Part shown: positions 14,101 through 25,947 of the stretch, in pieces | Position numbering within the stretch: position 1 is the stretch's first letter | Layout of the letters: each line of letters starts with the position of its first letter | Source: Panagrolaimus kolymaensis | Taxonomy: Eukaryota; Nematoda; Chromadorea; Rhabditida; Panagrolaimidae | Direction of reading: 5' to 3' | Assembly: GCA_028622995.1 (NCBI GenBank) | Contig: JAJQJQ010000008.1 | Span: 4,092,001 to 4,156,000 of the forward strand | Length of the DNA stretch: 64,000 bases | Position numbers and translations under genes: made by a program | The notes under the pieces: generated by a model | What the model was told of the DNA's origin: nothing | The model's input: only the letters and a program-made list of their open reading frames with translations | The model's database searches: none

Positions 14101-17100
14101 AATAAAAAAATATTTTATTTGTTTGGAAACTATGCCACCATTTTCTCTTCGAGGAGAAATAAATGTTTTTGTATAATAATAAAGCATCTTCAGTTGCTAA
14201 AAGTTCTTTAGAAAAACTTTCAAACACAAGTTTTGGAATAAAAAAATATTTTATTTGTTTGGAAACTATGCCACCATTTTCTCTTCGAGGAGAAATAAAT
14301 GTTTTTGGCTTTTAATAAAGCATCATCAGTTGTTAAAAATTCTGTAGAAAAAATTTCAAACACAAGTTTTGGATTAAAAAAATATTTTATTTGTTTGGAA
14401 ACTATGCCACCATTTTCTCTTCGAGGAGAAATAAATGTTTTTGTATATTAATAAAGCATTTTCAGTTGCTAAAAATTCTGTAGAAAAACTTACAAACACA
14501 AGTTTTGGATTAAAAAAATATTTTATTTGTTTGGAAACTATGCCACCATTTTCTCTTCGAGGAGAAATAAATGTTTTTGTATATTAATAAAGCATCTTCA
14601 GTTGCTAAAAATTCTGTAGAAAAACTTTCAAACACAAGTTTTGGATTAAAAAAATATTTTATTTGTTTGGAAACTATGCCACCATTTTCTTTTCGAGGAG
14701 AAATAAATGTTTTTGTATATTAATAAAGCATCTTCAGTTGCTAAAAGTTCTTTAGAAAAACTTTCAAACACAAGTTTTGGAATAAAAAAATATTTTATTT
14801 GTTTGGAAACTATGCCACCATTTTCTCTTCGAGGAGAAATAAATGTTTTTGGCTTTTAATAAAGCATCATCAGTTGTTAAAAATTCTGTAGAAAAAATTT
14901 CAAACACAAGTTTTGGATTAAAAAAATATTTTATTTGTTTGGAAACTATGCCACCATTTTCTCTTCGAGGAGAAATAAATGTTTTTGTATATTAATAAAG
15001 CATTTTCAGTTGCTAAAAATTCTGTAGAAAAACTTACAAACACAAGTTTTGGATTAAAAAAATATTTTATTTGTTTGGAAACTATGCCACCATTTTCTCT
15101 TCGAGGAGAAATAAATGTTTTTGTATATTAATAAAGCATCTTCAGTTGCTAAAAATTCTGTAGAAAAACTTTCAAACACAAGTTTTGGATTAAAAAAATA
15201 TTTTATTTGTTTGGAAACTATGCCACCATTTTCTCTTCGAGGAGAAATAAATGTTTTTGTATATTAATAAAGCATCTTCAGTTGCTAAAAGTTCTTTAGA
15301 AAAACTTTCAAACACAAGTTTTGGAATAAAAAAATATTTTATTTGTTTGGAAACTATGCCACCATTTTCTCTTCGAGGAGAAATAAATGTTTTTGTATAT
15401 TAATAAAGCATCTTCAGTTGCTAAAAGTTCTTTAGAAAAACTTTCAAACACAAGTTTTGGAATAAAAAAATATTTTATTTGTTTGGAAACTATGCCACCA
15501 TTTTCTCTTCGAGGAGAAATAAATGTTTTTGTATAATAATAAAGCATCTTCAGTTGCTAAAAGTTCTTTAGAAAAACTTTCAAACACAAGTTTTGGAATA
15601 AAAAAATATTTTATTTGTTTGGAAACTATGCCACCATTTTCTCTTCGAGGAGAAATAAATGTTTTTGGCTTTTAATAAAGCATCATCAGTTGTTAAAAAT
15701 TCTGTAGAAAAAATTTCAAACACAAGTTTTGGATTAAAAAAATATTTTATTTGTTTGGAAACTATGCCACCATTTTCTCTTCGAGGAGAAATAAATGTTT
15801 TTGTATATTAATAAAGCATTTTCAGTTGCTAAAAATTCTGTAGAAAAACTTACAAACACAAGTTTTGGATTAAAAAAATATTTTATTTGTTTGGAAACTA
15901 TGCCACCATTTTCTCTTCGAGGAGAAATAAATGTTTTTGTATATTAATAAAGCATCTTCAGTTGCTAAAAATTCTGTAGAAAAACTTTCAAACACAAGTT
16001 TTGGATTAAAAAAATATTTTATTTGTTTGGAAACTATGCCACCATTTTCTTTTCGAGGAGAAATAAATGTTTTTGTATATTAATAAAGCATCTTCAGTTG
16101 CTAAAAATTCTGTAGAAAAACTTACAAACACAAGTTTTGGATTAAAAAAATATTTTATTTGTTTGGAAACTATGCCACCATTTTCTCTTCGAGGAGAAAT
16201 AAATGTTTTTGTATATTAATAAAGCATCTTCAGTTGCTAAAAGTTCTTTAGAAAAACTTTCAAACACAAGTTTTGGAATAAAAAAATATTTTATTTGTTT
16301 GGAAACTATGCCACCATTTTCTTTTCGAGGAGAAATAAATGTTTTTGTATATTAATAAAGCATCTTCAGTTGCTAAAAATTCTGTAGAAAAACTTACAAA
16401 CACAAGTTTTGGATTAAAAAAATATTTTATTTGTTTGGAAACTATGCCACCATTTTCTCTTCGAGGAGAAATAAATGTTTTTGTATATTAATAAAGCATC
16501 TTCAGTTGCTAAAAGTTCTTTAGAAAAACTTTCAAACACAAGTTTTGGAATAAAAAAATATTTTATTTGTTTGGAAACTATGCCACCATTTTCTCTTCGA
16601 GGAGAAATAAATGTTTTTGTATATTAATAAAGCATCTTCAGTTGCTAAAAGTTCTTTAGAAAAACTTTCAAACACAAGTTTTGGAATAAAAAAATATTTT
16701 ATTTGTTTGGAAACTATGCCACCATTTTCTTTTCGAGGGGAAATAAATGTTTTTGTATATTAATAAAGCATCTTCAGTTGCTAAAAATTCTGTAGAAAAA
16801 CTTACAAACACAAGTTTTGGATTAAAAAAATATTTTATTTGTTTGGAAACTATGCCACCATTTTCTCTTCGAGGAGAAATAAATGTTTTTGTATATTAAT
16901 AAAGCATCTTCAGTTGCTAAAAGTTCTTTAGAAAAACTTTCAAACACAAGTTTTGGAATAAAAAAATATTTTATTTGTTTGGAAACTATGCCACCATTTT
17001 CTCTTCGAGGAGAAATAAATGTTTTTGTATATTAATAAAGCATCTTCAGTTGCTAAAAGTTCTTTAGAAAAACTTTCAAACACAAGTTTTGGAATAAAAA

Positions 17101-17150
17101 AATATTTTATTTGTTTGGAAACTATGCCACCATTTTCTCTTCGAGGAGAA
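11190..17150. repeat. Satellite block C (GTTCTTTAGAAAAAC / GGAATAAAAAAAT variant) with large internal duplications
   Basis: A third subfamily appears, marked by AAAAGTTCTTTAGAAAAAC and TTTTGGAATAAAAAAATA, interspersed with block-B monomers. The same series of variant monomers recurs near 11,160-12,180, 13,860-14,940 and 15,220-16,060. The offsets are 2720 bp (20 monomers) and 1360 bp (10 monomers). This indicates duplication of multi-monomer segments inside the array. Confidence 0.85.
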
Positions 17151-18775
17151 ATAAATGTTTTTGGCTTTTAATAAAGCATCATCAGTTGCTAAAAGTTCTT
17201 TAGAAAAACTTTCAAACACAAGTTTTGGAATAAAAAAATATTTTTTTGGTTTGGAAACTATGCCACCATTTTCTCTTCGAGGAGAAATAAATGTTTTTGG
17301 CTTTTAATAAAGCATCATCAGTTGCTAAAAATTCAGAATAAAAACTTTCAAACACAAGTTTTGGATTAAAAAAATGTTTTATTTGTTTGTAATCCTTGCA
17401 ACCATTTTCTTTTCGAGGAGAAATAAATGTTTTTGGCTTTTAATAAAGCATCATCAGTTGCTAAAAGTTCTTTAGAAAAACTTTCAAACACAAGTTTTGG
17501 AATAAAAAAATATTTTTTTGGTTTGGAAACTATGCCACCATTTTCTCTTCGAGGAGAAATAAATGTTTTTGGCTTTTAATAAAGCATCATCAGTTGCTAA
17601 AAATTCAGAATAAAAACTTTCAAACACAAGTTTTGGATTAAAAAAATGTTTTATTTGTTTGTAATCCTTGCAACCATTTTCTTTTCGAGGAGAAATAAAT
17701 GTTTTTGGCTTTTAATAAAGCATCATCAGTTGCTAAAAGTTCTTTAGAAAAACTTTCAAACACAAGTTTTGGAATAAAAAAATATTTTTTTGGTTTGGAA
17801 ACTATGCCACCATTTTCTCTTCGAGGAGAAATAAATGTTTTTGGCTTTTAATAAAGCATCATCAGTTGCTAAAAATTCAGAATAAAAACTTTCAAACACA
17901 AGTTTTGGATTAAAAAAATGTTTTATTTGTTTGTAATCCTTGCAACCATTTTCTTTTCGAGGAGAAATAAATGTTTTTGGCTTTTAATAAAGCATCATCA
18001 GTTGCTAAAAGTTCTTTAGAAAAACTTTCAAACACAAGTTTTGGAATAAAAAAATATTTTTTTGGTTTGGAAACTATGCCACCATTTTCTCTTCGAGGAG
18101 AAATAAATGTTTTTGGCTTTTAATAAAGCATCATCAGTTGCTAAAAATTCAGAATAAAAACTTTCAAACACAAGTTTTGGATTAAAAAAATGTTTTATTT
18201 GTTTGTAATCCTTGCAACCATTTTCTTTTCGAGGAGAAATAAATGTTTTTGGCTTTTAATAAAGCATCATCAGTTGCTAAAAGTTCTTTAGAAAAACTTT
18301 CAAACACAAGTTTTGGAATAAAAAAATATTTTTTTGGTTTGGAAACTATGCCACCATTTTCTCTTCGAGGAGAAATAAATGTTTTTGGCTTTTAATAAAG
18401 CATCATCAGTTGCTAAAAATTCAGAATAAAAACTTTCAAACACAAGTTTTGGATTAAAAAAATGTTTTATTTGTTTGTAATCCTTGCAACCATTTTCTTT
18501 TCGAGGAGAAATAAATGTTTTTGGCTTTTAATAAAGCATCATCAGTTGCTAAAAGTTCTTTAGAAAAACTTTCAAACACAAGTTTTGGAATAAAAAAATA
18601 TTTTTTTGGTTTGGAAACTATGCCACCATTTTCTCTTCGAGGAGAAATAAATGTTTTTGGCTTTTAATAAAGCATCATCAGTTGCAAAAAATTCAGAATA
18701 AAAACTTTCAAACACAAGTTTTGGATTAAAAAAATGTTTTATTTGTTTGTAATCCTTGCAACCATTTTCTTTTCG
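17150..18775. repeat. Dimeric higher-order repeat, 272 bp, six copies
   Basis: C-type and A-type monomers alternate strictly. A distinctive TATTTTTTTGGTTTGGAAAC site recurs at about 17,240, 17,512, 17,784, 18,056, 18,328 and 18,600, that is every 272 bp. The partner monomer each time has the block-A TTCAGAATAAAAAC and TAATCCTTGCAACC forms. The two-monomer unit has therefore been amplified as one piece, later than the background array. One further C-type monomer of this kind lies near 19,280. Confidence 0.92.
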
Positions 18776-19539
18776 AGGAGAAATAAATGTTTTTGGCTTT
18801 TAATAAAGCATCATCAGTTGCTAAAAATTCAGAATAAAAACTTTCAAACACAAGTTTTGGATTAAAAAAATGTTTTATTTGTTTGTAATCCTTGCAACCA
18901 TTTTCTTTTCGATTAGAAATAAATGTTTTTGGCTTTTAATAACGCATCATCAGTTGCTAAAAATTCAGAAGAAAAACTTTCAAACACAAGTTTTGGATTA
19001 AAAAAATGTTTTATTTGTTTGTAATCCTTGCAACCATTTTCTTTTCGAGGAGAAATAAATGTTTTTGGCTTTTAATAAAGCATCATCAGTTGCTAAAAAT
19101 TCAGAATAAAAACTTTCAAACACAAGTTTTGGATTAAAAAAATGTTTTATTTGTTTGTAATCCTTGCAACCATTTTCTTTTCGAGGAGAAATAAATGTTT
19201 TTGGCTTTTAATAAAGCATCATCAGTTGCTAAAAGTTCTTTAGAAAAACTTTCAAACACAAGTTTTGGAATAAAAAAATATTTTTTTGGTTTGGAAACTA
19301 TGACACCATTTTCTCTTCGAGGAGAAATAAATGTTTTTGGCTTTTAATAAAGCATCATCAGTTGCTAAAAATTCAGAATAAAAACTTTCAAACACAAGTT
19401 TTGGATTAAAAAAATGTTTTATTTGTTTGTAATCCTTGCAACCATTTTCTTTTCGATTAGAAATAAATGTTTTTGGCTTTTAATAACGCATCATCAGTTG
19501 CTAAAAATTCAGAAGAAAAACTTTCAAAAACAAGTTTTG

Positions 19540-20368
19540 TATTTTTAATTTTTTATATTTGTATGAAATCCTTACCACCTTTTTCTCTTCGAGGAGAATT
19601 AAAATTTTTTGTCTATTATTAAAGCAATATTGTTAGTGCATTATTGATTATATTATTAACAACTTCATTTCTTTCTCCCAAAATTTCTATCGGTTGGCGG
19701 TTATATTCTTTTCTTGAAAATTCTTCACTCTTTTTAAATGAACGGAAAAAATCTTGTCGACCCAAAATTTTCAAATATTTTGTTGTTGATAATTTTAATT
19801 GTTTTTTCTTTGTTATCTGATGTGTTAATTTGATTAAAAAGCATGAAATGATAATAAAAAAAAGCAAGCTTTTGCAATATTTTCTTAAACTTTTTGAAGA
19901 TTTATGAATTATTAATACTTTATCTTAATGCTTTTTCAAAATGTTTCCAAAATTTTAAGGCCAATTAGTTTTTTTCATGAAGCAATAAACATTTTTGAAT
20001 AAAAATTATAAACATTAAAGGTTACAAATGCCAAATACCATTGTCCTTTAATTCCTTATCGCACGGGAAAGCTTATGATTCCACCAAGTCAAATACGCGA
20101 GTTAATAAACTTCATCGATTACACAAAAGTATTTTTATTCATTTATTCAACTATATAAAACAACATCAAAAACAATTAACACATAAAATCAAAGGTTTAC
20201 ACAATTTTCGATTCACATGCATTTCTTTTTGAGCCATAATATTACCAAAACTTTCAAGCAGCCATCTAAAAAGTTGAAAGAATATAAAACAATTAACTTT
20301 TGAGAATAAAAATAACTTACAAAAAATCAAAATCTTTTATTCTTATTGATATCATATTTTACCATTAA
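19540..20368. other. Degenerate satellite edge and intergenic DNA
   Basis: The last monomer decays from about 19,540, and its final recognisable piece is CTTCGAGGAGAA near 19,587. After 19,620 there is no monomer similarity. An 82-codon open frame on the minus strand (19,619-19,867) has no recognisable domain and I do not call it a gene. The rest is AT-rich and presumably holds the 3' end of the kinase transcript. Confidence 0.7.
20336..20341 (-). terminator. Poly(A) signal of the SRPK-like kinase
   Basis: TTTATT on the plus strand reads AATAAA on the minus strand, 28 bases past the kinase stop codon. The position suits a short nematode 3' UTR. No transcript evidence is available here. Confidence 0.55.
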
Positions 20369-23300
20369 TTAATCCAAAGCTTCGTTACTGCTAATTTCCA
20401 ATTTGTCCAATGAAATATCAAATAATTGAGGATCAATAAGTTCACCGAATTCATAAGATATTCTTTCCCTCTAAAAAAAGGAAATTAATAAAAGTTAACG
20501 GAAAATAGTAAAAACATACTGGTGGAGCATTTGAAGCGTCTAATTCGACATAACTTTCTCCAGACTCAAATTCTAAAACAAGTTTATTAGTTAGTTACTA
20601 TATAAACAAAATAAACAAATTGCCATTCGTAAAAAGATAAATTTAAAGAAACATACCACTCAATGTTTTATTTGAATCCTCTTCGGTTTCGTCCAAGTCT
20701 GAGTCTGTTCCATATTCTGTTTCATCTGAACTTACATCATAATTGTAATCATCGTCTTCAGACATTTCAGCATCTTTTTGACAATTTGCATCAAGAATAA
20801 TTGGATCAAGTATCGGCTTATAACCTTTATTTTCAAGTGATTTTCTTCTATCATCAATTTCTTCTTTAGTGATCACTTCATCACGATAACTCATTTTCTC
20901 TCGATTTGGAAGTTTAAAAAAAACTCTATAACGATGGCCTTTCTTAGGTGCAGATGTGCCCTTAACTAAAAAGAAATTGGTAAATAATTAGTATAAAATT
21001 AATTAAAGCAAAGCATCATTGAAAAAACTTACTAAGACATTTGTTATCTTTATGCCAATTTTTATCACTAACCATTACGAATCCAATTTTACGCTCAAAG
21101 CGGATACTTCTTTTACATCTAAAAAAATTTTAATGAATAAAATTCTACAACATGAAATATACTATGTGGTGGTTGATTTTTTTTTTTCAACCAACCTAGC
21201 CAAAGCCTAAGTAAAATATAAAATATTTAAAATATTGAATGACTTACTTTGGACACTCAAAAAGGTCGTTATCTTCACGATATGGTATTCGCCAATATTT
21301 GTGATATAAATAGTATCTGTCATCATTTTCTTTGTAAATAAATGAATCTAAAAAAAGTATTGAAATAGATAATTCAATGGAAGAAAAAAAGTTACCATAT
21401 CTACGGATATTCTTTGTGGCTTTCTTTGTTTTTTCTGTAAGTTCACCACCATTTTTCGAATGTTTTGTATCAGTTGATGTAAGGGGTTTGAGATGGCTTT
21501 CACAGTCCATTTGCTCTTCAATTGATCGTTCATCCATTAGAATTCCACAAGTACCATTATTATTTGATGGCGATAATACAGCAACAGATTCTACAGGAGT
21601 TCCAATTTCATTAGGACTTGTTTGTTTTAGTCGTTGAGTTTTAGATGCATCAGAAAATTTTTGTGATAAATTAAGTTCACCATTCGAGATAGGTTCACGC
21701 TCAGAAATAACTTTCAACCATGGATGAGAAAGTAATTCAGCAGCAGATTTTCTTTTACTTGGAATCGTGTTAAGCATTTGAGACAAGAAATGTATTAGTC
21801 CATTTCGATCATTTTGAAGCATTTGAACCTTGCTAACTTTCTTTTGTAACATTCTTCTTCTTTGTGCTTTAGCCAGCTTACAATTATAAAATCTTGTTGT
21901 AAATTTCTTTTTATAATGTTTAGGATCCTTGAAACATTTAAAATGATGACGAGAGAACTTGCCAAACATATTTCTTAATGCCTTGATTTCAGCTTTCTTT
22001 GATTTTCGGTGTTCAATAAACCTTTTATTGGTTAAGAGCACGACAATCTAAAACTTTGATAACTTAGCATATTTTTTGTAAGAAGCTTTAGATAAACTTA
22101 CTGAAACACCAAGCGACCAAATATCATGAGATGGCAGCATAGGAGAGCGAAAAAAGTATTCAGGAGGCCGAAAACCATAAGTGCCAGTAGTACTTTCTGT
22201 TCCTTCTTCCTGAAAATAGGATATTAAATTTGTTAAGCAAACTTAAAACAAACTCACCATAGCATTTCCAAAATCAATTAATTTAAATATCAATTCTGAC
22301 GTTTCATTGTTGTCCATCTTTTTCACTTTACCAAGTTCACGTTTTAATATCTTTCTGTTTATACTTTCATCAAATTCAGCATTTTTTTGGCATACCATTC
22401 GAAATGAAGTAAGGCTTTTCCCAGATTCAGCAAAGTTTTCTAGTTGACGGCATAAACTCAGCTGAGAGACACAAGTAGCAATGTTTTGGAGTTTGATATC
22501 ACTGTGAACAATTTTGAGATCATGGATAGTTTTGAGAGCCGAAAGAACATGATTCGCAACTTTTTTGACGATTGAAATTGGTAAACCACCATGTTTTGCA
22601 GCTTCTTTCATCAACATGTTAAGATCTTTTCCAAGAGGTTCATATATAGCAACAGCTGCAATATCAATATCAGTTTTAATGCTGATATGTTCATAGAAGT
22701 GCAATATATTAGGATGATTTGCAGTTTGTTGAAGAGTCTAAAAAAAGGAATTCGTTAAAACAAAATTTAAATTATAAAGAATATTATAAATTCATAATTA
22801 TTTGAAGCAGGTTCTCCACAAAACAAATAGTTTTCAAGTAATTAATAAAAGCACCATATTTGAGTGTTAACCTTTTTTATTTGAAAATTAAACTCACCTT
22901 TATTTCTAACGATGTTATACCATTTTTATATTTAAATACTTTTGCAACTTTGAATTCATGGGTTTTCATATCCATAACGAGCCAAACAATCGAAAATCCG
23001 CCATAACCAATTTTGCATATAACAGCATATTCATTCTTTGATCTAAAAAAATATATTCATATTTGAGATAAAACCAAGAACTTACTGATGAAATTTCACT
23101 CCATTCCACATATCAAGCACTAATATTGTTTTTTCATTGAAGCTGCCTGGATCTTCTTGTATGCTTTGGTTAAACACGTCCAAATTATGATTGACATTTC
23201 CTAGCTCATTTGCATTCGAAGTTTTTGCAATCGCCGTTTTCCCTTCACTAAAAATGTATTTCAATATAACAAAAATAAAGTTTAAAAAAAACTAACCTGT

Positions 23301-23576
23301 GACTTTTTAAATTTGTTTTATCTTCTTTCGATGCATTAGCTATTGGTGGTTCTTAAATGATATAATGATTAGATAAAATTAATAATAATAAAAAAAGACA
23401 TCCAAAATATTCGAAGGATAATAAAAAGATTATCAAAAAAACTTTTTAAAAAACGTATAAAACTCACCAAAATGTTTGTCGACTTTAGGTTTTTGTTTTA
23501 TTAGTTCATTTCCCATATCACCTGCAGGTCCTCCTTCTCCCATAAGCTTCTTTTTACTTCTTGTTGAATAACTCAT
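20369..23576 (-). CDS. SRPK-like serine/threonine protein kinase
   Basis: The model has 12 exons and 786 residues. Exons, in transcript order: 23576-23468, 23351-23297, 23247-23086, 23042-22898, 22737-22258, 22209-22102, 22047-21396, 21347-21248, 21118-21033, 20965-20657, 20572-20520, 20470-20369. The kinase domain has a glycine loop (KIGYGGFSIVW, about 119-129), lysine in VAK (143), a catalytic loop HSDIKLQN (Asp 237) and LIDFG (Asp 312). The end of the lobe, MLNTIPSKRKSAAELLSHPW, closely matches the SRPK family, which phosphorylates SR splicing factors. The spacer inside the domain (about 243-308) is far shorter than in typical SRPKs. A C-terminal extension of about 300 residues includes an acidic Asp/Glu stretch and ends in EALD. 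The intron between exons 7 and 8 is 48 bp, in frame and stop-free. Kinase identity is firm; SRPK assignment is by motif only. Confidence 0.85.
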
Positions 23577-25650
23577 TTCACGAAATTAATATAATAATAC
23601 AACACAATGTTCAAACAGATGAAGTTTAGGAAAGAATGAAGAAAATCACTTTTTTCTTTGAAATTTTTTTGTTTGCGTTTGCGACGACTCTTTGCCAAAA
23701 GCGATGCCAATGAAAAAAACAAAGTTTTGAAAAAATGTTATTTTTTTGTTGTTAAATGCTTGTATTTTTCAATTACATATTTTTACCAAAAAAGTTGGCG
23801 GAAACTGATTATATTTTTCAAATTATCCTCTACAATACTGTATAAACTAAACTTCAAACAGTGAACGTAAAAAACACTTTGTGCACAAATACGATGCAAA
23901 ATTTGGGCTGAATTTGTTGATTTTTTTGCTATTTTTTCACTTGAATCCTTATAATTTTGTCATTTTTTCATTCAAAATCTTGCTTGAAAATAATTATATT
24001 CCTCCAATTCTCCCTCGACGTCTTTAATTTCTGAGCGACTGACAGATCGACCGATTCAACATACCAGGTTAATAAATATTGGGCTGCTAAATTATTTTAA
24101 ACAACTTTTTTTTGATTGAACTTTCGATGATAAAATTTTGTAAGATTTCAAGCCTTGTTTTTTTAAATATTTTTATTAGATAAAAAAATAATCATCATAA
24201 TAAGCAAGCAAAAAGAGAAATAACGATATAAAAAAATCACAATAATTTTTGAATGCCTAAAAAAATAAACCAAATACAATAAAGAAAAAAAAATATCAGG
24301 AAAGTAAAGTAATTTTTTTTGTTTGACAAAGTGAGCGGAGGTCAGCAAAGACAAAACTATATTAAGAAAATCAGGCAGAAATAAACTTTTAAAAAAAATA
24401 CGGGATTCATAGAAAAACACAAACAGTAAAAATAATTCGCTCAAAACCAAAAAAAGCTTTGGTAAATGAATTTGTTATTGTTTTTTTTATTATTTGCCAG
24501 AAGAAGATCGAATAATAAAAAACAAATAATCGAAAGACACTCTTTTTTAAAAATGATTTCCTTTTGAAATTTATATTCCAAAAAATATTTTTAGTGACCA
24601 AAATAATTTGCATTATTAAAGTTTTGTTTGGAATTTGACGTGGAAAAAAAAGAAGAATGGAAAATGAGAGAGATTAGTAAACTTTTTTTTTTCTGTCGAA
24701 TTAAGATTTTTGAGCATAGGAAATAAAAGTGTTTTTTTGATGAAAGTTAAAAAAAAGTAATTTGAGTTTTTTCAGGACAAATTGGAGGATTTTTTTAAAA
24801 CTAAAAGCAGTGTTTTTTTTTTTGGAAGAAATAAAAAAGTTTTAAGGAAAAAATGCGACTTGACTTTTTGAAAGATGGAAAAATAAGGTTCGGGAAAATA
24901 AAATTGAGTTTTCTTTTTTTTTTGCAACAACTATGAAACTTTATTTTTTTTAGGAGCAATGGGCTTTAGAAAGAACTTTTATAAAAGTAATGCTATTTTT
25001 TTTTTTGATGGACCAAGTTAATTAATAAAAATAATAATTTTTTGGGTTTTTTGTACCAAAAAATTGTTTAAGATTTTATGCTATTTTAAAAAAAATCACG
25101 AATGAATGTGTAATATAAAATAAAAAGAAAGGAAGGAGGAAGGAAGGAAAGATGAATGCATAAACGCTTTTAAGACACAAAAAAGTAATAATATCGTCGA
25201 AAGATTTTATGGGCTCAAAAAAAAGGGATGGGTTGAATTTTATTTTATTTATTTTTTTATGTTTGAATGTCTCTTTTTTGGCGAGTATTAAGGAAGAGGA
25301 GGATGATGGAGAGATATTAATTAATTTGATAATGATGATGAGAAGAAAAATTAAAGAAAAAATTATCGCATAAAATAAAGTAATAATGGCAAGTTTAAAA
25401 AACTACAAAGTAAAAAAATAAAGCAAAAAATAATATTGAGAAAAAAAAATAGAGGCAGCATTTTAGAAAAAAATAAAAGTAAAGTGGAAAAGTATTGAAT
25501 ATTTATATAAAAAAACTTGCGATAAAACCAATATTTTTTTTGTTGATTAAAATTTTTTGTGGTAAGAAAATAAAAAAAAAATTAAGTGAGAGAGAAGATA
25601 AAGAAAAATGATGGTAATACAAAAAGTTAAAAAATATTGTAAGAAATGTG

Positions 25651-25673
25651 TTACTCTCTTTATAGGAGAGTAA
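25651..25673. other. Short perfect hairpin (TTACTCTC / GAGAGTAA)
   Basis: An 8-bp perfect inverted repeat with a 7-base loop. The same TTACTCTC octamer begins the next hairpin 54 bases downstream and recurs in the first intron of the Argonaute gene. No function is known. Confidence 0.6.
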
Positions 25674-25703
25674 TCGAAAAATAAGAATAACTTGCTAAAA
25701 AAT

Positions 25704-25756
25704 GTTACTCTCTTTTTCAAAAAAATCTTGATTCATTTTTTAAAAAAGAAAGTAAC
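25704..25756. other. Second hairpin, 14-bp arm with one mismatch
   Basis: The left arm GTTACTCTCTTTTT (25704-25717) pairs with AAAAAGAAAGTAAC (25743-25756) at 13 of 14 positions. A further A/T stretch pairs inward around a small loop. It shares the GTTACTCTC start with the hairpin at 25,651. It lies roughly 360-415 bases past the Argonaute stop codon on that gene's transcribed strand. Confidence 0.55.
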
Positions 25757-25856
25757 TATTTTTTGATTTAAAAAAAATTGCAAAATATTAAAAAAATAAT
25801 AATGTCAATGATACAAAAGAAAGAAAAGTTAAATTTTAATATATAAAAAAAAGATA

Positions 25857-25947
25857 TGCCTCGAGGCGACAAAATTTTTCATATGGAACCTTTGCTGCCA
25901 TTTTATTTATGGATGGCAGTTGGTTCATTTTCTCGCAAAACGAGGCA
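25857..25947. ncRNA. 91-nt pre-miRNA-like hairpin (candidate)
   Basis: The outer stem is TGCCTCG (25857-25863) with CGAGGCA (25941-25947). Inside it are GCGA/TCGC, AAAAT/ATTTT, GAACC/GGTTC and CTGCCA/TGGCAG, with a 13-base loop (25901-25913). An unpaired stretch of about 10 bases on the left arm is larger than usual for a microRNA precursor. It could instead be a structured element in the Argonaute 3' UTR. It has noticeably higher GC than the surrounding AT-rich DNA. Expression cannot be judged from sequence. Confidence 0.35.

Larger units (their letters stand above)
1..19612. repeat. 136-bp satellite array (about 144 tandem monomers)
   Basis: A single monomer repeats head to tail at exactly 136 bp. 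The landmark TTCGAG/TTCGAGG recurs at positions 5, 141, 277 and so on. Identical stretches further along lie at exact multiples of 136: 238 to 2278 is 15 units, 11228 to 13948 is 20, and 13948 to 15308 is 10. I saw no length change between monomers, only base substitutions. The array is already under way at base 1, so its full length is unknown. It has no conserved reading frame: 136 is not a multiple of 3, and short open frames across it are by-products. Each monomer has A-tracts, an AATAAA-rich half and a near-palindrome around TCGA. A centromeric or heterochromatic role is possible but not shown by the sequence. Confidence 0.97.

Noticed and set aside
11228..15547. Three identical 79-codon minus-strand frames in the satellite
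   Set aside because: Their identity comes from duplicated monomer blocks. The protein would itself be a repeat of the monomer in two frames, with no sign of coding constraint.
1..19612. Satellite read as a CRISPR-like array
   Set aside because: There are no unique spacers between conserved repeats. The whole 136-bp unit repeats, and the organism is a eukaryote.
19619..19867. 82-codon minus-strand frame beside the satellite edge
   Set aside because: No start context, domain or splice partner is visible, and composition is typical of chance frames here.
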